Below are positions 11,433 to 23,826 of a stretch of DNA of 64,000 nt, piece by piece. The notes under the pieces are model-generated. The model saw nothing but the letters and a program-made list of their open reading frames with translations, was not told the DNA's origin and did not search any database. The position numbers and the translations under genes are program-made. The stretch covers positions 10,793,118 through 10,857,117 of the forward strand of contig OZ234503.1 of assembly GCA_965153455.1 (NCBI GenBank), read 5' to 3'. The DNA comes from Sphagnum compactum (taxonomy: Eukaryota; Bryophyta; Sphagnopsida; Sphagnales). Within the stretch, counting starts at the first letter, position 1, and each line of letters begins with the position of its first letter.

Positions 11433-14264
11433 AGCATCATGGCCGCCTGGTAGGAAGAAGAATAAACAAGCTTTGCAACTCAGAATAGCTCAAGAAGAGG
11501 AGCGCAAGAGGAAGGGGGACAGGGATTTGACACCCACAGTACGAGCTCTGACATGGGCATTTCGAGGAGCTCAAGGTACACCAGCTATTGCTGCAGTTTT
11601 GGAAGACCTTCGATTCTCAATCTCCACCTTCACATCTGTGATTCAGAAGCTGGGCATGGAAGGGAATCCTCAAGCAGCCATAGCTCTTTTTCGATGGCTG
11701 CAGGAACAACAACAGGAGGTTGACAACTCTGTGGATCAGCAGGAATCCTTGGTGGTACCCAATGTGGAGCCACAACAATCCTTGGTGATACCCAATGTAG
11801 ATCAACAACAATCCTTCTTGGTACCCAATGTGTATACATACAATTCTTTGTTAGGGGCATTGAAGGCAAATGGGTGCTACGATTTTGCAGTCAGGGTTTT
11901 GGGTGAGATGAGAGACAATGGCATTGCTGCGGATCTTGTGACTTACAACACAGTGATTAGTATGTATGATCAGTTAGGTCAACATGAGCAAGCTCTCAAG
12001 GTTTTTGAGGAATTGAAGTCTCTGGGTATGCAACCAGATCTTTTCACGTATAGGACTTTGATTCAGCTCCTTGCTAGATGTGGGAAGGTGGAGCAAGCTC
12101 TTGACATTTTTTGCAAGCTCAAAAAACAGCAGCAGGAGGAAGATTGGGTATCTGAATCTCAGGAGAGATCAGAGAATCACAGCAGACCAGAATTGAAGAG
12201 AGAGAGAGGACAGCGGCAGGAATTGGCTACTTTTGTTGGGCAGATGTGCTACAAAAGGTTCAAGGCATGGCTGGCAGATGATTCTAGCACTGTCCGAGAG
12301 ACTGCGATACTGGGGAAGAGAATGAAAGTTGCACAGGTAGCTCTTGATGCCAAAATGTGTAAGAATCTGATCCGAGCATGCGGACAGAGGGAAATTGATC
12401 ACTCTCTTGTCAAGATTCTTTACCATAGTATGCGGGAACAGCATTTCCCAATTGGGGTGTCACTGTGCAATCAAGTAATCAGAGTTTTGGGAAAGGGGAA
12501 GAAATGGTGGGCAGCTCTGGAAGTTTATGAGAATATGATGGAATCAGGCCCACTGCCAGAGGAGACTACAAGAAGACTCCTCCTGTCACATTTCCAAATT
12601 CTGTTGAATTCAGCCAGGAAGAGGCGCATATGGAAATGGGCATTGCAGTTACTGGATAAAATGATGGAGAAGGGTATTGAGCCAGATGCATTTGCATGGA
12701 ATGCTGCTCTGATTGCTTGTGGACGTGCCAATGAGACTGCTTCTGCAGTCCAAGTGTTCCAGCAAATGACAGAACATGGGCAGAAGCCTGGGGTTGTGTC
12801 ATACGGTGCTCTCCTCAGTGCTCTTGAAAAAGGAAATTTACTTGAGAATGCTGAACAGGTACGCCTTGTTGATTGTAATCTAGTAACGATGTGCATTAGA
12901 TTTGTATGCCTTCTAGCAGTGTAAACTGATATGCAAATGTTGGTCTTGGCTGGCTGTATATGCCTAATTCATGATAGGGTGCTCAATTGTTGCCTTGTCC
13001 ATGCAATGCTGCAATTTTTGTTGCAAGGATTTGAGTACTTTGCTGTAGACCAAGATCCTATTGTCTAGAAGCTGGTAAGCAACAAAGAGTTTAGCTATAA
13101 TCCTTGATTTGCTGGACTTGCTAATGATGGCTTTCCAATTGCAGCATGGGTCTTCTGATGTGTCTGTATTGTAGAGAGTAACAACAATTTTTATGCAAAT
13201 GCAATCCTGTCTACCTTCGAGAGAAACTGTATGTCCTCGGTTTTCTGACCTGGAAATATTGCAATCCAGGTTTGGCATCATATGCAGAAAGTTGGAGTGA
13301 TGCCCAATGACTATGCTTTCACCACCATGATTTCTGCCTATGGAAAGGCTGGCAACTACAGCAAGGCCATAGAATTGCTAGAGCAAATGCAGGCTACAGG
13401 TGTAGAACCAAGTGTTGTGACCTATAATGCTGTTATCTCAGCCTGTGCAAGGGCTGGCGATGGACAACGTGCTCTTGATTGGTTGGAACAGATGGAGGCT
13501 GCATCCATAAAACCCAATGCTACCTCATATGCGCAGGTAATTTACAAGATCCATCTCCTTTGTTCAAGTTTACTCCACCTTCTTTATCTCGCTCAAGATA
13601 TCTTGGTGCTTGGTGTGTTCAATGAACTTCATTGTGTTGATAAGAAGGGCCTTCTTGTGTAACACCCCAAACCCTAGATTCTGATCTACACAGAACTGCA
13701 TAACATGGATACAAAAGTGCAGGCTTCGGAAACTTGCGGTCCTCTGCAGACTCTGGTGTCAGGATCAAGCATAGCACTCTCCTTGTCTGCTAGTAACTAT
13801 TGTATCATTTCTTATGTCAACATAACTTACCAGTTCAGGTTGTATACAATTTACTTGAAACTGGAAACCAGACAGACACAATGGCCCTGTATCAAGAGCA
13901 CCATCTAAAAAGCTTGCAGGTTTTGATGAGCTGTTTTGATCCGGTCTTGCAGGTAATTGAGGCATTGGCAAATGAGGGTCAGTGGAAGCCTGCACTCTCT
14001 CTTTATAATAAGATGCTCGACTTAAGGTTGGATCCTCCTCCTATGGCTTCTGATGCTGTGTTCCGAGTATGCAGAGCCAATGATGCACAGGTGGATTTGG
14101 CATTCATACAACCTCATACCCTGCATGTTAAGGTGAAACATCGAGTGAAAAGAAAGGTATACAAAAAACCTGTGAGTGTTGCAACTAGTGTTGATTGCCC
14201 AATTGCGGCTGCTTTTGAAGGTGTTAGGGTTGTTGCAAACCCCCATAATGCTGTAACAGTATAG
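10996..14264 (+). CDS. LPE1: Chloroplast-type PPR protein, LPE1 (At3g46610)-like
   Basis: Three coding exons: 10996-12858, 13270-13536 and 13953-14264. All introns are phase 0 with GT...AG ends (CAG|GTACGC, CCAG|GTTTGG, GCAG|GTAATT), giving 813 residues. The first ~125 residues are rich in S, A and R with no acidic run at the start, as expected of a plastid transit peptide. PPR repeats start at about residue 280 (VYTYNSLLGALKANGCYDFA), continue at about 315 and 349, and resume near the C-terminus (DAFAWNAALIACGRAN, VVSYGALLSALEKG, DYAFTTMISAYGKAG, VVTYNAVISACARAG, then VIEALANEGQWKPALSLYNKM). Intron 1 cuts inside a repeat. The end, with DAVFRVCRANDAQVDLAF and a basic tail, resembles what I recall of Arabidopsis At3g46610/LPE1, a plastid RNA-binding protein needed for photosystem II gene expression. 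PPR membership is certain; orthology is moderate. An insert near residues 246-278 is three copies of an 11-residue unit. Confidence 0.9.
11731..11829 (+). repeat. In-frame 33-bp triplication inside the PPR gene
   Basis: Three exact-length 33-bp units each encode a variant of VDQQESLVVPN: VDQQESLVVPN, VEPQQSLVIPN, VDQQQSFLVPN. The third is followed at once by VYTYN, the start of the first canonical PPR repeat. The array adds 33 residues without breaking the frame. Confidence 0.95.
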
Positions 14265-15383
14265 GTAGGGCATATATTGAAACCCTGTGATTCTTTATTA
14301 TCTGGTCATCATGTACACACTGCTCATTAAGCCAATTCCACTACGTTTTTGTATGGACTATGTGCAGCTTTCACCCTGGAGTGCCAAGTCCTTTTCTAAC
14401 TCACAAAACAGAAACTCAATGCACATTGAATTCTTGAGTTGGACCCTGCACTGGTCCCTAGCTTGCATCTTGGTTCTTCTAATCATGAGCTCTCCTTTTA
14501 AGCTCTTTTTTTTTGGTCTGAACCAATTGATTTTCCCTCCAAAATGGTGCCATGATTTGCCACTTTTTGGCTTTGGACACTCATCTACAGGCTGTGGGTC
14601 CAATCTATGGCTCTAATCCAATAGGATTACTATCTTTCATTGGACCCTGGAGCTTTATCTAAAGTGGCCCAAAACAAACCAGAACACAAGTCACTAGGAA
14701 AATCCAATTTTGTTAGACCTGTTAGATCCACACTTGCAGTATATCTACAAGGTGGTGAGAGAACTCCACACATGTTAGAAGGTGATTGTTCAAGTCAGTT
14801 AACAAAATATTAGTATGAGAAGAATCAGGGCAATAGTAGTCCGATGAGTGTCACTGTCAACAGGTAAGATCATCACCTTCATTGTGAATAGTGGTGAAGA
14901 GCTATCATAACCTTCCACAACATGGCAGGCAAGCCAAGATCTCTAGCTCATCAGCGGAGATCATCAACCAATTCTGTACCCAAAACTAGCCAAGTCATTC
15001 TGCTTGTTCTGCTGACTTAATTCACTTTCTCATCCATTTTGCCTTATAATGTGAGATCTGCACATGACATTGATAGGGAAGTACCAATATGTGTTAGAGA
15101 AGGCAGTACCAGACTCTAGGCACTTAACTCCATACAAGTCACAAGACATCTTGAGCCAAAAAAGACAAGTTATTGCCCATATTGGCATCTTAATGATAGT
15201 CCAACTAGCTGGGCTCTGAATACAGAAACAGTCTCACTAAGAAGACAGCCATACCAAGGTATGCAATACCTACAAATGGCAAATGCCTAACAACCAAGTC
15301 CCACTGAATATAGCTGGCAAAACTGGTTCTCTGCAGGCAACTGCTTGCACTGCACATTACAGGGTTGGAGACAAGTCAGGTGT
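14265..15383. other. Convergent intergenic region (PPR / eIF3c)
   Basis: About 1.1 kb between the stop codons of two convergent genes. It must contain both 3' untranslated regions and polyadenylation signals. No further gene is seen. Confidence 0.7.
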
Positions 15384-18300
15384 CTAGAAACGAGCACTGG
15401 GCCTTGTGCCACCATGGGTCAAACTAACCATGCGACCACTAGTATCAGCCTGTGCACCTCTGTTTGCTCCAGTGGATGCAGCAGATCCTATCTGGTAGGG
15501 AGTGCGACCCACACTGCTATATGCATCCTGGTATCGTGTGCTCTGGTAACCCACATTGCTGTTGCGAGCACCAACTTGATTTGATCGTTGGTCTCTGTAA
15601 TAGCTAGACCCACCAGCATTATCTCTTCCACCACGGTTTTGGGCCCCTCTACCAGCGCCATAATTTGATCGGCCTCCACCACTGTTGAAACCAGAGTAGC
15701 CTCCCTGTCTATCCCGATTGCCACCAGAAAAGTCACCACCACCACGCCGGCCAGCAGCAGCATTGGCATAATCTTGCCCCTCTTTGTTTCGCTTGCCCAT
15801 AGACATGCCCTCCAACCCCCCACCTCCTGTGCGTGCATCAAAGGCCCTCTCATTGCTCTCCACAAGCACTGTCAGCTTCTCTGCAAACTGTGCAGCCAAC
15901 GCTTGCAATCTGCTAGGCTCAACATCATGGGTAACAATACTCCGTGTTGGTTGATCCCAGCTGGCATGGAGTTCCTCCGCAATCATCATCTTGCTCACAA
16001 TGCTATGGACATGGGCCTCTGGTAACTCAAACATGGTAATCAACTGGTCCAAGCTCAAGGAATCATAGAATGATGAGTATGTGAAAAGGTAGGTGCGCAG
16101 AGCCTCCTCCTGAATCTTGCTTTTCAGCATCTCCAGCACAAATTCTCGCCTGGTCAACAACTTCCAAACATCCAGGCCTTGGATGACTTCAACTGCCTTT
16201 TGCCAAGCACCTTTCCCAAGGGCCCGTGTGGCTGCCATTACATGGTCACGGACATTCTCAGGAGGTCCTGTGAATGTCTGTCGCTCATTGATGTCAAGCA
16301 ACCGGCGGAATGTCTTGCTAATCACCTTCCGTTTGATGTCATGGGCATTAGCAGCCATGTTGGGAACCTCAAGCAGCATGGCACAGATGAGATGCACTGC
16401 TTCCAAGAGCTCCAGATTTATGTGCATGTGGAATGGCATTTGTCGTCTCCGTTCCAGTTTTTCCTGCACAACAGAAATCCCTTCTTAATCTGTGAACAGG
16501 CATAAGAGGCTGGCCAAAAGGGAAGAGATGAGTGTAAGCCTACTTCTGCAATCATCATCTCACACTCCAAGTCTAGAACATATAACTCTGATGAGTATTG
16601 AGAAATTTCCATGGTCACAATTAGAGATAACTGGCACCATATGAAACACTCTCACTGACTCAAAGGAAAACTCCAGATAAAGACTAAGAAGGGAAGAAGA
16701 AAAACACAGAAGGGAAGAACTATTTCAAAATGAATTATAAGACTAGAGTATGAACAGTCACAGTCTCTCACTGAACACATGAATGATAAACAACTTTTCT
16801 CTCACAACTTTACCAACTGACCCCATCAGCTCCCAACAGTGAGTGTAGGCCAGGTAACCACTAGCCAGCATACTGAGTTTCTTTTGCAAGTCCAGACGCA
16901 ACAGGGAGACTCAGCCATGATACTGTCTAGAAACCAAAGAAAAGAAACACATTGGAGAAAAAACTACAATGTAAAAAGAGAAGGCAAAAAAGGAAGAAAA
17001 AACAGAATGCAGCAGACCAAAGGGAGAAGACAAACAAAGATGGAAGTAGAAAAACCTCCCTTACACTACAACACACTGTAAAAAATGATTCCAAAAATTC
17101 CAAAAAGAAAAAATTGTTGTCCAGAACAGAGACTACATAAATTATCTGCATAGAACTAACCTGCTCTGGGTTCTTCTCATGATAGCGACTCTGTGATACT
17201 CCTTGGGCAAGGAGTTCCTTCACTCGTCCACCAGCATATAGCTCTGACAGGCAGCCATGGGCTTCATTGATCAGGGATGCTCGGAATGCACAGAGACCCA
17301 ACTGAGCCATTGCCCGGTTGAACAGGATTTGGGTGGAGATATCCATGTGTTGCACAGAATCTTGCAAGTGGCTCATCAACAACAGATCTCTTGCTGTGTG
17401 GAACTCCTCAGATATAGCATGATGATAAATGTCACACAGCATAGCTCTCGCCTTTGTGCGTTCATCCCCATGCTTGTAGATTGTGCTTACAAGCTGATCC
17501 ATTAGCAACCTGCTTAGATCAGGGAACGAAGGTCTGCGTGGCACAATCTCAGGGGTAACCACAAATGATGGGGGACCCTTGACCTCTCCAGGCAACTTCA
17601 CCTCCTTCCCTTCCTCCTCGAAATCATCATCACCATCTGCTGCTGCCTCAGTCTCTGCAGCAGCAGCATCAGGACGTGCCTGGATCTCAGCAAGTTTCCT
17701 CATGGCTTCATACACCTCCTGTGGCTTGTAGTAGATATGCTCCACACATCTTAGAGCTACTCTTGCAGCAGCTTTCATGTCCGACGATCGCTCAACATAT
17801 CGTTGAACATTCTGGGCAAGTACCATAAACAAGGGCTCATCTCGAAGACGTTCCACGTAATCTTTTGTGTGTGGATCAATGCACTGCAAACTCTTGAAAA
17901 GCTCATCATCAACTCGTTCAAGGAAAGCCACCACATTCCCCCATACATGAATGGGCCCATCATGATCTGCCCCTTTCTGTGTTTCATTTTCCATCTCAAC
18001 ATCTGAAGTCTCATCCATGATGATGTTGGGATACTGAGCCAGAATGTCAAGGATGATCATCACATTTTGAACACACTTTTTCCAAACTGGGATTGGCATG
18101 TGAGTGTTGAGGCTGGGATTAACATCAAACTGGGCAGACACAACATGCACCATCACCTCCAACTTCTGTGCAGGAGTTTTGGCCACTCGGGCCAGGTATG
18201 AGAGTTGCTCCACTTGCTCTGCGCGATCTGTCCCCTTACGTCCACGGGCTGCAATGATCTCCTTCAGCTTCTTGTCAACCATGTCCCAGGAGATTTCACT

Positions 18301-20287
18301 GGGGTCACGTTTGAACTGCTTGTCCATCATTGAGTCTTTCTTACTCCTCTTTGTCTCCCAACCTCCTTCTCCATCCTCCTCTCCTTCCTCTCCTTCCTCG
18401 TCAGAGTCAGAGTAACCACCTGCAATGGTCACTGGCTCCTCATCACTGAAGTCTCCACCAGAATCCAGATCCTCATCATCATCATCCTCCCCTTCTTCAT
18501 CCTCCTCGGACTCAGGGTTGGCCCTAAACTTCTCAATCTCAACCTCATACAACTTGTTGTTCTTCTTCAACTTTTGCTTCATATAATTCAGAGCCTTGGC
18601 ATTGCTGCTGGACATTTTCTTCTTAGCCTCCTTGTTGGCCAAAGCCTCTGTAAGAAAGTCTTCCAGTGTCACCAAAGCCTTAATGTACAGCCGAGGGGCT
18701 GTGTCAGACTCAGTAACACGGATCACCTTCTCAAGCTGCTTGTTGAGCCGATCAAAGCTCTCCTGCAGCTGCACCCAGTCATTGATCTTCATCTGATTCT
18801 TCATCTGCTCTGTGGTCGTCGCCATTTCCTCAAATCGCTTGTCCTTGGCAGACCGAACCACTCGTTGCTTCTCATCGGATTCATCACTGTCACTGAGGTT
18901 AGCTTGAGTTAAATACTTAGAGCCTGCTCCCCCTGCTCCTCCCTCTCCTCCAATGGGTGCTTCTTCCTCCACCTCAGAATGATCATCCTCCTCACTCTCC
19001 GTGTCACTCTGAACTCCCAAGGGCCCACACCCATCTTAGAATCAGAATTGCCACAAGTACAAAATGCCATCACCACAACAGAGAAATGAAACACACCACA
19101 TGGATGGCAATGTTTCCTAAAAGTGCCTAATTGTTGATAATCACCTCCTGATAACAACACTAAAACAAAAACCAAACTTGAACTGCAAAACCCAAGAGCA
19201 TTAACTGCACACACTTACACATCCCCAAGTGTTCATTAAGGACAGCTCACAGGGACAGAAGAAGGGATATTACAATGCTGCTTCGAAACCCAAGCCATGG
19301 TGTGCACCCATGACAGAGGTTGCACTGGTTGGCAATTACATCAGCAAAGCCTTCATGCAGTCAAAACAGCATCGCAACTACCAAGACCTAGTATTAAAAA
19401 TCCTGAAGAAGCAAGAGGTTTAATGCATAAAACCAAACCAAGGACAATCACAGTCATTTTCTGGGACAGATACAATCACCCTTTGTATAATATCATACCC
19501 TCCTGAACCACAAAATCCGGCAATACATCTACCAGCAAAATTGACCCACCAAGAACCACAAGGATGCTCCATTACACCTCAGGTCAAAGCTAAATCCATC
19601 AAAAAAATACTACAAATCTGAAAACAGGATACCTATGGTGGCAAACACAAGCACATTCTGTTTGTCCCCAAAGCTTCTGTAGCATCGACCACCTAGACAT
19701 CAACACCAAAAATCTCTTCTCCCAGTCATACAACATCACTCCACCAAAAGGAGAAAACTCCACCAATATCCGTCCTTCCTTGACTCAAACCTTCAGTAGT
19801 TAAGATTTTATTCATTCTGCAAACGCCTTAGAGAGAAAACAACAAGAGGGAAGGGAAGCCCCAACGTAGTCCCTCAAAAAAAGCCTCCACAAAATCCAAG
19901 CCAAAATCCTTAATACACGGGCTTCTGAATCAGAAAATTCCAAACTACACAAGAAGCCGAAAACCAAAAATGACAGGAGCAACAACAACCGAATCACAAC
20001 GAAAACTTACACCCGAAACAAGATTCACACACCAAAAAAACCCAGTAAGGAAAGGAAAAAAAAGGGGGGAAAAAACAACAACAACAACAAAGAAGAATCG
20101 CCGACAAAGCTACAATGCCTTAACACTTCACAGAATCCAGAACAGAGATTGGTGACCAGGAAAATTAAACCCTTGCTCTCTTTTGCTAATTGAAACGGGG
20201 GAAGGGAAGGCAGGGGAAGGTAAAGAGGGAAAGAGGGAAGGCAAAAAGAACAACACTAACCTGGTGCGTCCAGAAACGAGACTCCAT
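15384..20287 (-). CDS. eIF3c: Eukaryotic translation initiation factor 3 subunit C
   Basis: Three coding exons on the minus strand: 20287-20261 (nine codons, MESRFWTHQ, donor CAG|GTTAGT), 19008-17161 (acceptor TTCAG|AGTGAC, donor GAGCAG|GTTAGT) and 16463-15384 (acceptor TGTGCAG|GAAAAA). All junctions are phase 0 and give 984 residues. eIF3c is a core PCI subunit of the eIF3 complex on the 40S ribosome. The N-terminus is acidic ([16 protein letters not shown]), followed by the conserved AKDKRFEEM and [14 protein letters not shown] blocks and a second long acidic stretch near residues 170-225. [17 protein letters not shown] opens the part containing the PCI/winged-helix domain, with [11 protein letters not shown] at about residue 746 and [17 protein letters not shown] near 785. 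Residues after about 860 are rich in G, R, S and N (RGG-like), ending [15 protein letters not shown]. It is somewhat longer than the Arabidopsis protein (about 900), mainly in the acidic and Gly-rich parts. Identity is certain. Confidence 0.98.
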
Positions 20288-20484
20288 GACTGCCTGTGGA
20301 AAGATTACACCGCCTCAAGCAGACGTGCGGCCGCAACCGCAAGAAACGCGAACAAATGCACCAACGAAACCACAGCAATCACGCGAAAGACAAACGAAGA
20401 AAGAAATCGAAGCAAAAATCGAAACAGTGAGAGAGGGCGGCGGGCATCATCATCTTCTTCTTCTTCTTCTCCGTGAGGAGCTTC

Positions 20485-20493
20485 AAACCCTAA
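20485..20493. promoter_or_regulatory. Telo-box (AAACCCTAA) upstream of eIF3c
   Basis: AAACCCTAA lies about 200 bp upstream of the eIF3c start codon, beside a (TTC)n run at 20450-20470. Telo-boxes are typical of plant genes for the translation apparatus. Confidence 0.55.
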
Positions 20494-21431
20494 TTCCAGG
20501 TCCACAATCTCAGATCCTTATTTTTCAGGTCCCCAAAACCAAATGCCCACGCAAAACCAAGTTACCAATTTCAAGTCCCCAAATTAAGTAAGCAGTTACT
20601 CCTGCCCCTGCCCCTGCCCCTGCCCCTCCCACTAGCTGTCCCAAAATTTCCATTTGCTGACCGGTTTTTCTGGTGACCCTTAGTTGGGTTTATCGTTGGG
20701 ACTCAGTGATTTTTATTTTTTTCAAAAAAAAATTGTCACTTCGTCGACAACCATATTGGGCAATTTTTGGAATTTTAAAAAAATTTCTATTGTATATTCG
20801 ACCTAATTTTTTGGAAAATATGCCTCAAAAGCTCAAATGGAAATATTTTGTCCTAAATTCCCTTTTTTTAAAGAAAACAATTATCAACTTTTCAAGGAAA
20901 AAGATTTTTTTTTGTGTTTGGGGGGGGGGGGGGAAATGGATTTTGTCACATTTCAACTGAGTTTTTAGTATAGGTAGTCTCTTTTTTTTTTTCAATTTTT
21001 TACTATTTTTATACTTTTGTAAAAGACCTATAACCATAGTTAATACTGACTCTCTATGAGGATGCTGCAAGTAGCTACATCAGAAAATTGGGAAAAATAT
21101 CAAATATTATATAAATAACAATAATAATAATAATAACCCAGCACTTGTTAGTTCAGTATATGTAGTATTATGGAGTGTGCCCGTTCAAAAAATTCAGCCT
21201 TGCCCAAATTCCTCGTAGGCACCTCACTAGGCACAAGGCCTATCTATCCCTTGCACACGCAATTCCGTAATGGTTTTCAATGTGAACTTTTGCATAATGG
21301 TCTTGTAGACTTGCATAATGGTCTTGTGGATAATAGGTCTTTGACACCCCGCCCATGTTAAATCCAGTAAACCCCGAAAAGGACCCCTCCATTCTACCTT
21401 GTAAACGGGACCAAAAAAAAGACGCAAAAAA
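20494..21431. other. Region upstream of eIF3c, no gene seen
   Basis: It contains a (TGCCCC)n run at about 20609-20630, a G homopolymer of about 13 bases near 20922-20934, and an (AAT)n run near 21118-21136. Short open frames here lack domains. Confidence 0.6.
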
Positions 21432-21749
21432 GGCCAACAAGAAAACCATTATGTTGTTGAATATGTTCAGTCAGTTTCTTGCAATTAACAGCACTTGACC
21501 TTCTTTAGAACTTTAGGGCGCATGGTGGAATCTCTGCTGAGTGACAATTACACAGTAGAAAACATGCCATTCGTGGCATATTACGGTAGATAAGCAAAAG
21601 GCCACAAGAAAACCATTATGTTCAATATGTCAAGTCAGTTTCTTGCAATTGTAAACAACACTAGAATTGACCTTCTTAGAAGTTTAGGGTGCTTGGTGGA
21701 ATCTCTGCTGAGTGACAATTATACACTACAAAACATGCTATTCATGGCG
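21432..21749 (+). repeat. Two direct copies of a ~150-bp unit, 168-bp period
   Basis: Copy 1 (21432-21579) and copy 2 (21600-21749) share AAGAAAACCATTATGTT, AGTCAGTTTCTTGCAATT, TTGACCTTCTT and GGTGGAATCTCTGCTGAGTG. They differ by scattered substitutions and small indels, so the duplication is not recent. No coding capacity is evident. Confidence 0.9.
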
Positions 21750-22999
21750 CTCCCAGCCTTTACCACTAAAAGGGGTAGAAGGGCGCACTGAAACCTGGGG
21801 ATGAGACTAGAAAAAATGACAAGCTTACTTACTTACTCGAACTTGATAAACAAGTCATCACAAGGCGAGCCAAGGAGGGTGCATTTTTATATAAATCAGT
21901 TTCCCATAGAATACCAATTTAAACTATGCATACAATTATCTCAAAGTTACTTAAAAGACAAAAGGTAAGGTTCAACGATTAATTGTATAAACCAATTAAC
22001 AAAGCACTGTAATGATATGGATTATGATCATTTATTATATCCATGGTTTTGCCTTGTTGCCCATGTAATGAATGACATCAATCGTGCCCAAATGAACATT
22101 GAACTTTCATCTACCATCTACCACATAAATGAAAGAACACCAATGGTTTCAATATTTCTATTGACGAATTAGTACAATGACAATAATGTTATCCATTACA
22201 TCACCCTCAGTTTGGTACCCTATTTGCTGTCTCATGCCCAGTTTGGGTGTATCCACAAAAGCAACCCAAAAGCAAATGAAACACGAAACTGGGGGGATGA
22301 GTTCCCATCGTCGGGGCTTCACACAATTGAACAAAGGGCTACCCAGGTTAGGATCTATGGTTTGAGGTTCAGTTTTTGAAGTTTAGGGTTGAGGGTTTGA
22401 AGTTTACTTGCCAGGTTCAGTTATTAGGGCTACGGTCCAGTGTTCGGGTTTTAAGTGTTTAGGGTTTAGTTTTAAGGTTAGGGTTTAGGGAGCAGGCTTG
22501 GGGGACCTTGAACTAGCTCTTTATGCTGATCCACACAGCACTTCGGGTTTCCAACAAGATGCACACAAGGTCCAGAGTGCAAGTTGAGTGGGAGATTGGT
22601 GGTTTCAAGAAGCATAAATGGAGACTGTCTCATGAAGAGATTTGATTCAACAAAACCAAATAACCCTCATAAGAATCGAGAAACCTCCTCCATACTCACG
22701 ATTAAGAATGCCAAAACAAGGTTTCAAAGTTTTCCTTGAAGTCAAAGGAAGACTTCTAGATGAAGGACTTTCTAAACCGGGAAGAAGGAACAACATGGTA
22801 GAGAAGAACTAAAACACAGAAACTAATAAAACAAGCAGTATGAACAAGAAGTGATTCAACAAAACCAAGGTACAGCCATTTGTTGAGTGCCGTAGCTCTA
22901 CTAACTTGCTGCACAGAAGAAGCATAGACTTCACATTCGAAGTGATCAGTGATCACACTCCACACACAAACAAACCATGGCTAGAATGGAGAGTTCTAG
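21750..22999. other. Intergenic, with degenerate telomere-like block
   Basis: No gene is seen. From 22365 to 22495 the sequence is dominated by variants of GGTTTAGGG and GGGTTTGAAG, an old interstitial telomere-like tract. The 3' untranslated region of the minus-strand gene ending at 23000 may occupy the right part. Confidence 0.6.
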
Positions 23000-23824
23000 C
23001 TATAGTTTGAGAAGTGACTTCACTTGTGCTTTGAACTCCTCATCAGTTATCACACCTAGATCCCTAGCGGCCTTGAGATTGCTTATTTTTACCTTGTTCT
23101 TCTTCTCATTGCTGATCTCTAGCTTCGCAGCTACCAGAGCGTCTCGCTTTTCAGAGCTTGATTGGAATTGATGGGCTAGCGCCACAATGCTCCTCGATTG
23201 TTGCTGCAATAGCTCTGCCATCGTCATCGCCTTATCAGTTGGAGTAGAAGTGGAGCTTGGCCCCGAAGTAGAACTAGGAGCTGATTTAGGTCCATCTGCC
23301 CCAATAGAACTAGAAGTGGGATATGAAATGAGTGCATGAGTTGTACCATCAATGAAACTTTGCCGTCTTTTCAATGCATTCCTCGTGGTGGCATGTCCAT
23401 CTGTTGTTGTCTTCAATTGTGCCAGCGCCTCATCATTTTGCAGTACTTTCTTGTCAGAGCCCTCCTCATTTGATGTACCTGTTGTCTTTAGTTCCTTTAA
23501 AGTCTCACGCAGCCGATCTTTCAATGTGTCCTCTGCAAACTGTGAGTCTGGGTATGCCTCTAGGTAGGCAGTGTAAACTGACTTCCACACGGCTTTAGGA
23601 ATTAGTTGGGTGACTTGTTTCCTGTCACGACTGTAGATTGCAAAATGGTGGTTGTAGGCAGCAGCCATGGTGCTCAAGTGCCAAGACTCAATAAGTGCTC
23701 GCTGCCTTTGGTCTCTCCGTGGTACTTTTGCCTTATGCTTGATAGGCAAATTGTCACCATCATGATGATCTGGAGCTGTGATCGCTTGCAGTACTACATC
23801 AGGTTCTATATGCAACTCCGCCAT
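23000..23824 (-). CDS. Putative Myb/SANT-like protein with SHOCT-like C-terminus
   Basis: An open exon of 274 codons from the ATG at 23824 to TAG at 23000. An acceptor (TTCACCCAG|GTTATGG) lies just before the ATG, so an upstream untranslated or coding exon is likely. Residues about 34-112 are basic and helical, with W48, W80 and the run TLKDRLRETLKELK. The spacing of aromatics suggests a Myb/SANT-like or trihelix-type DNA-binding fold, but I cannot prove this. Residues 165-200 are rich in S, T, P and G. A helix with TMAELLQQQSRSIVALAHQF and a K/E-rich segment follow. The last 24 residues (KAARDLGVITDEEFKAQVKS, LLKL) fit the SHOCT pattern, a short C-terminal helical hairpin better known from bacterial proteins. 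Function is unknown. It could also be a captured or domesticated transposon protein. Confidence 0.6.
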   Translation of the reverse strand: MAELHIEPDVVLQAITAPDHHDGDNLPIKHKAKVPRRDQRQRALIESWHLSTMAAAYNHHFAIYSRDRKQVTQLIPKAVWKSVYTAYLEAYPDSQFAEDTLKDRLRETLKELKTTGTSNEEGSDKKVLQNDEALAQLKTTTDGHATTRNALKRRQSFIDGTTHALISYPTSSSIGADGPKSAPSSTSGPSSTSTPTDKAMTMAELLQQQSRSIVALAHQFQSSSEKRDALVAAKLEISNEKKNKVKISNLKAARDLGVITDEEFKAQVKSLLKL

Positions 23825-23826
23825 AA

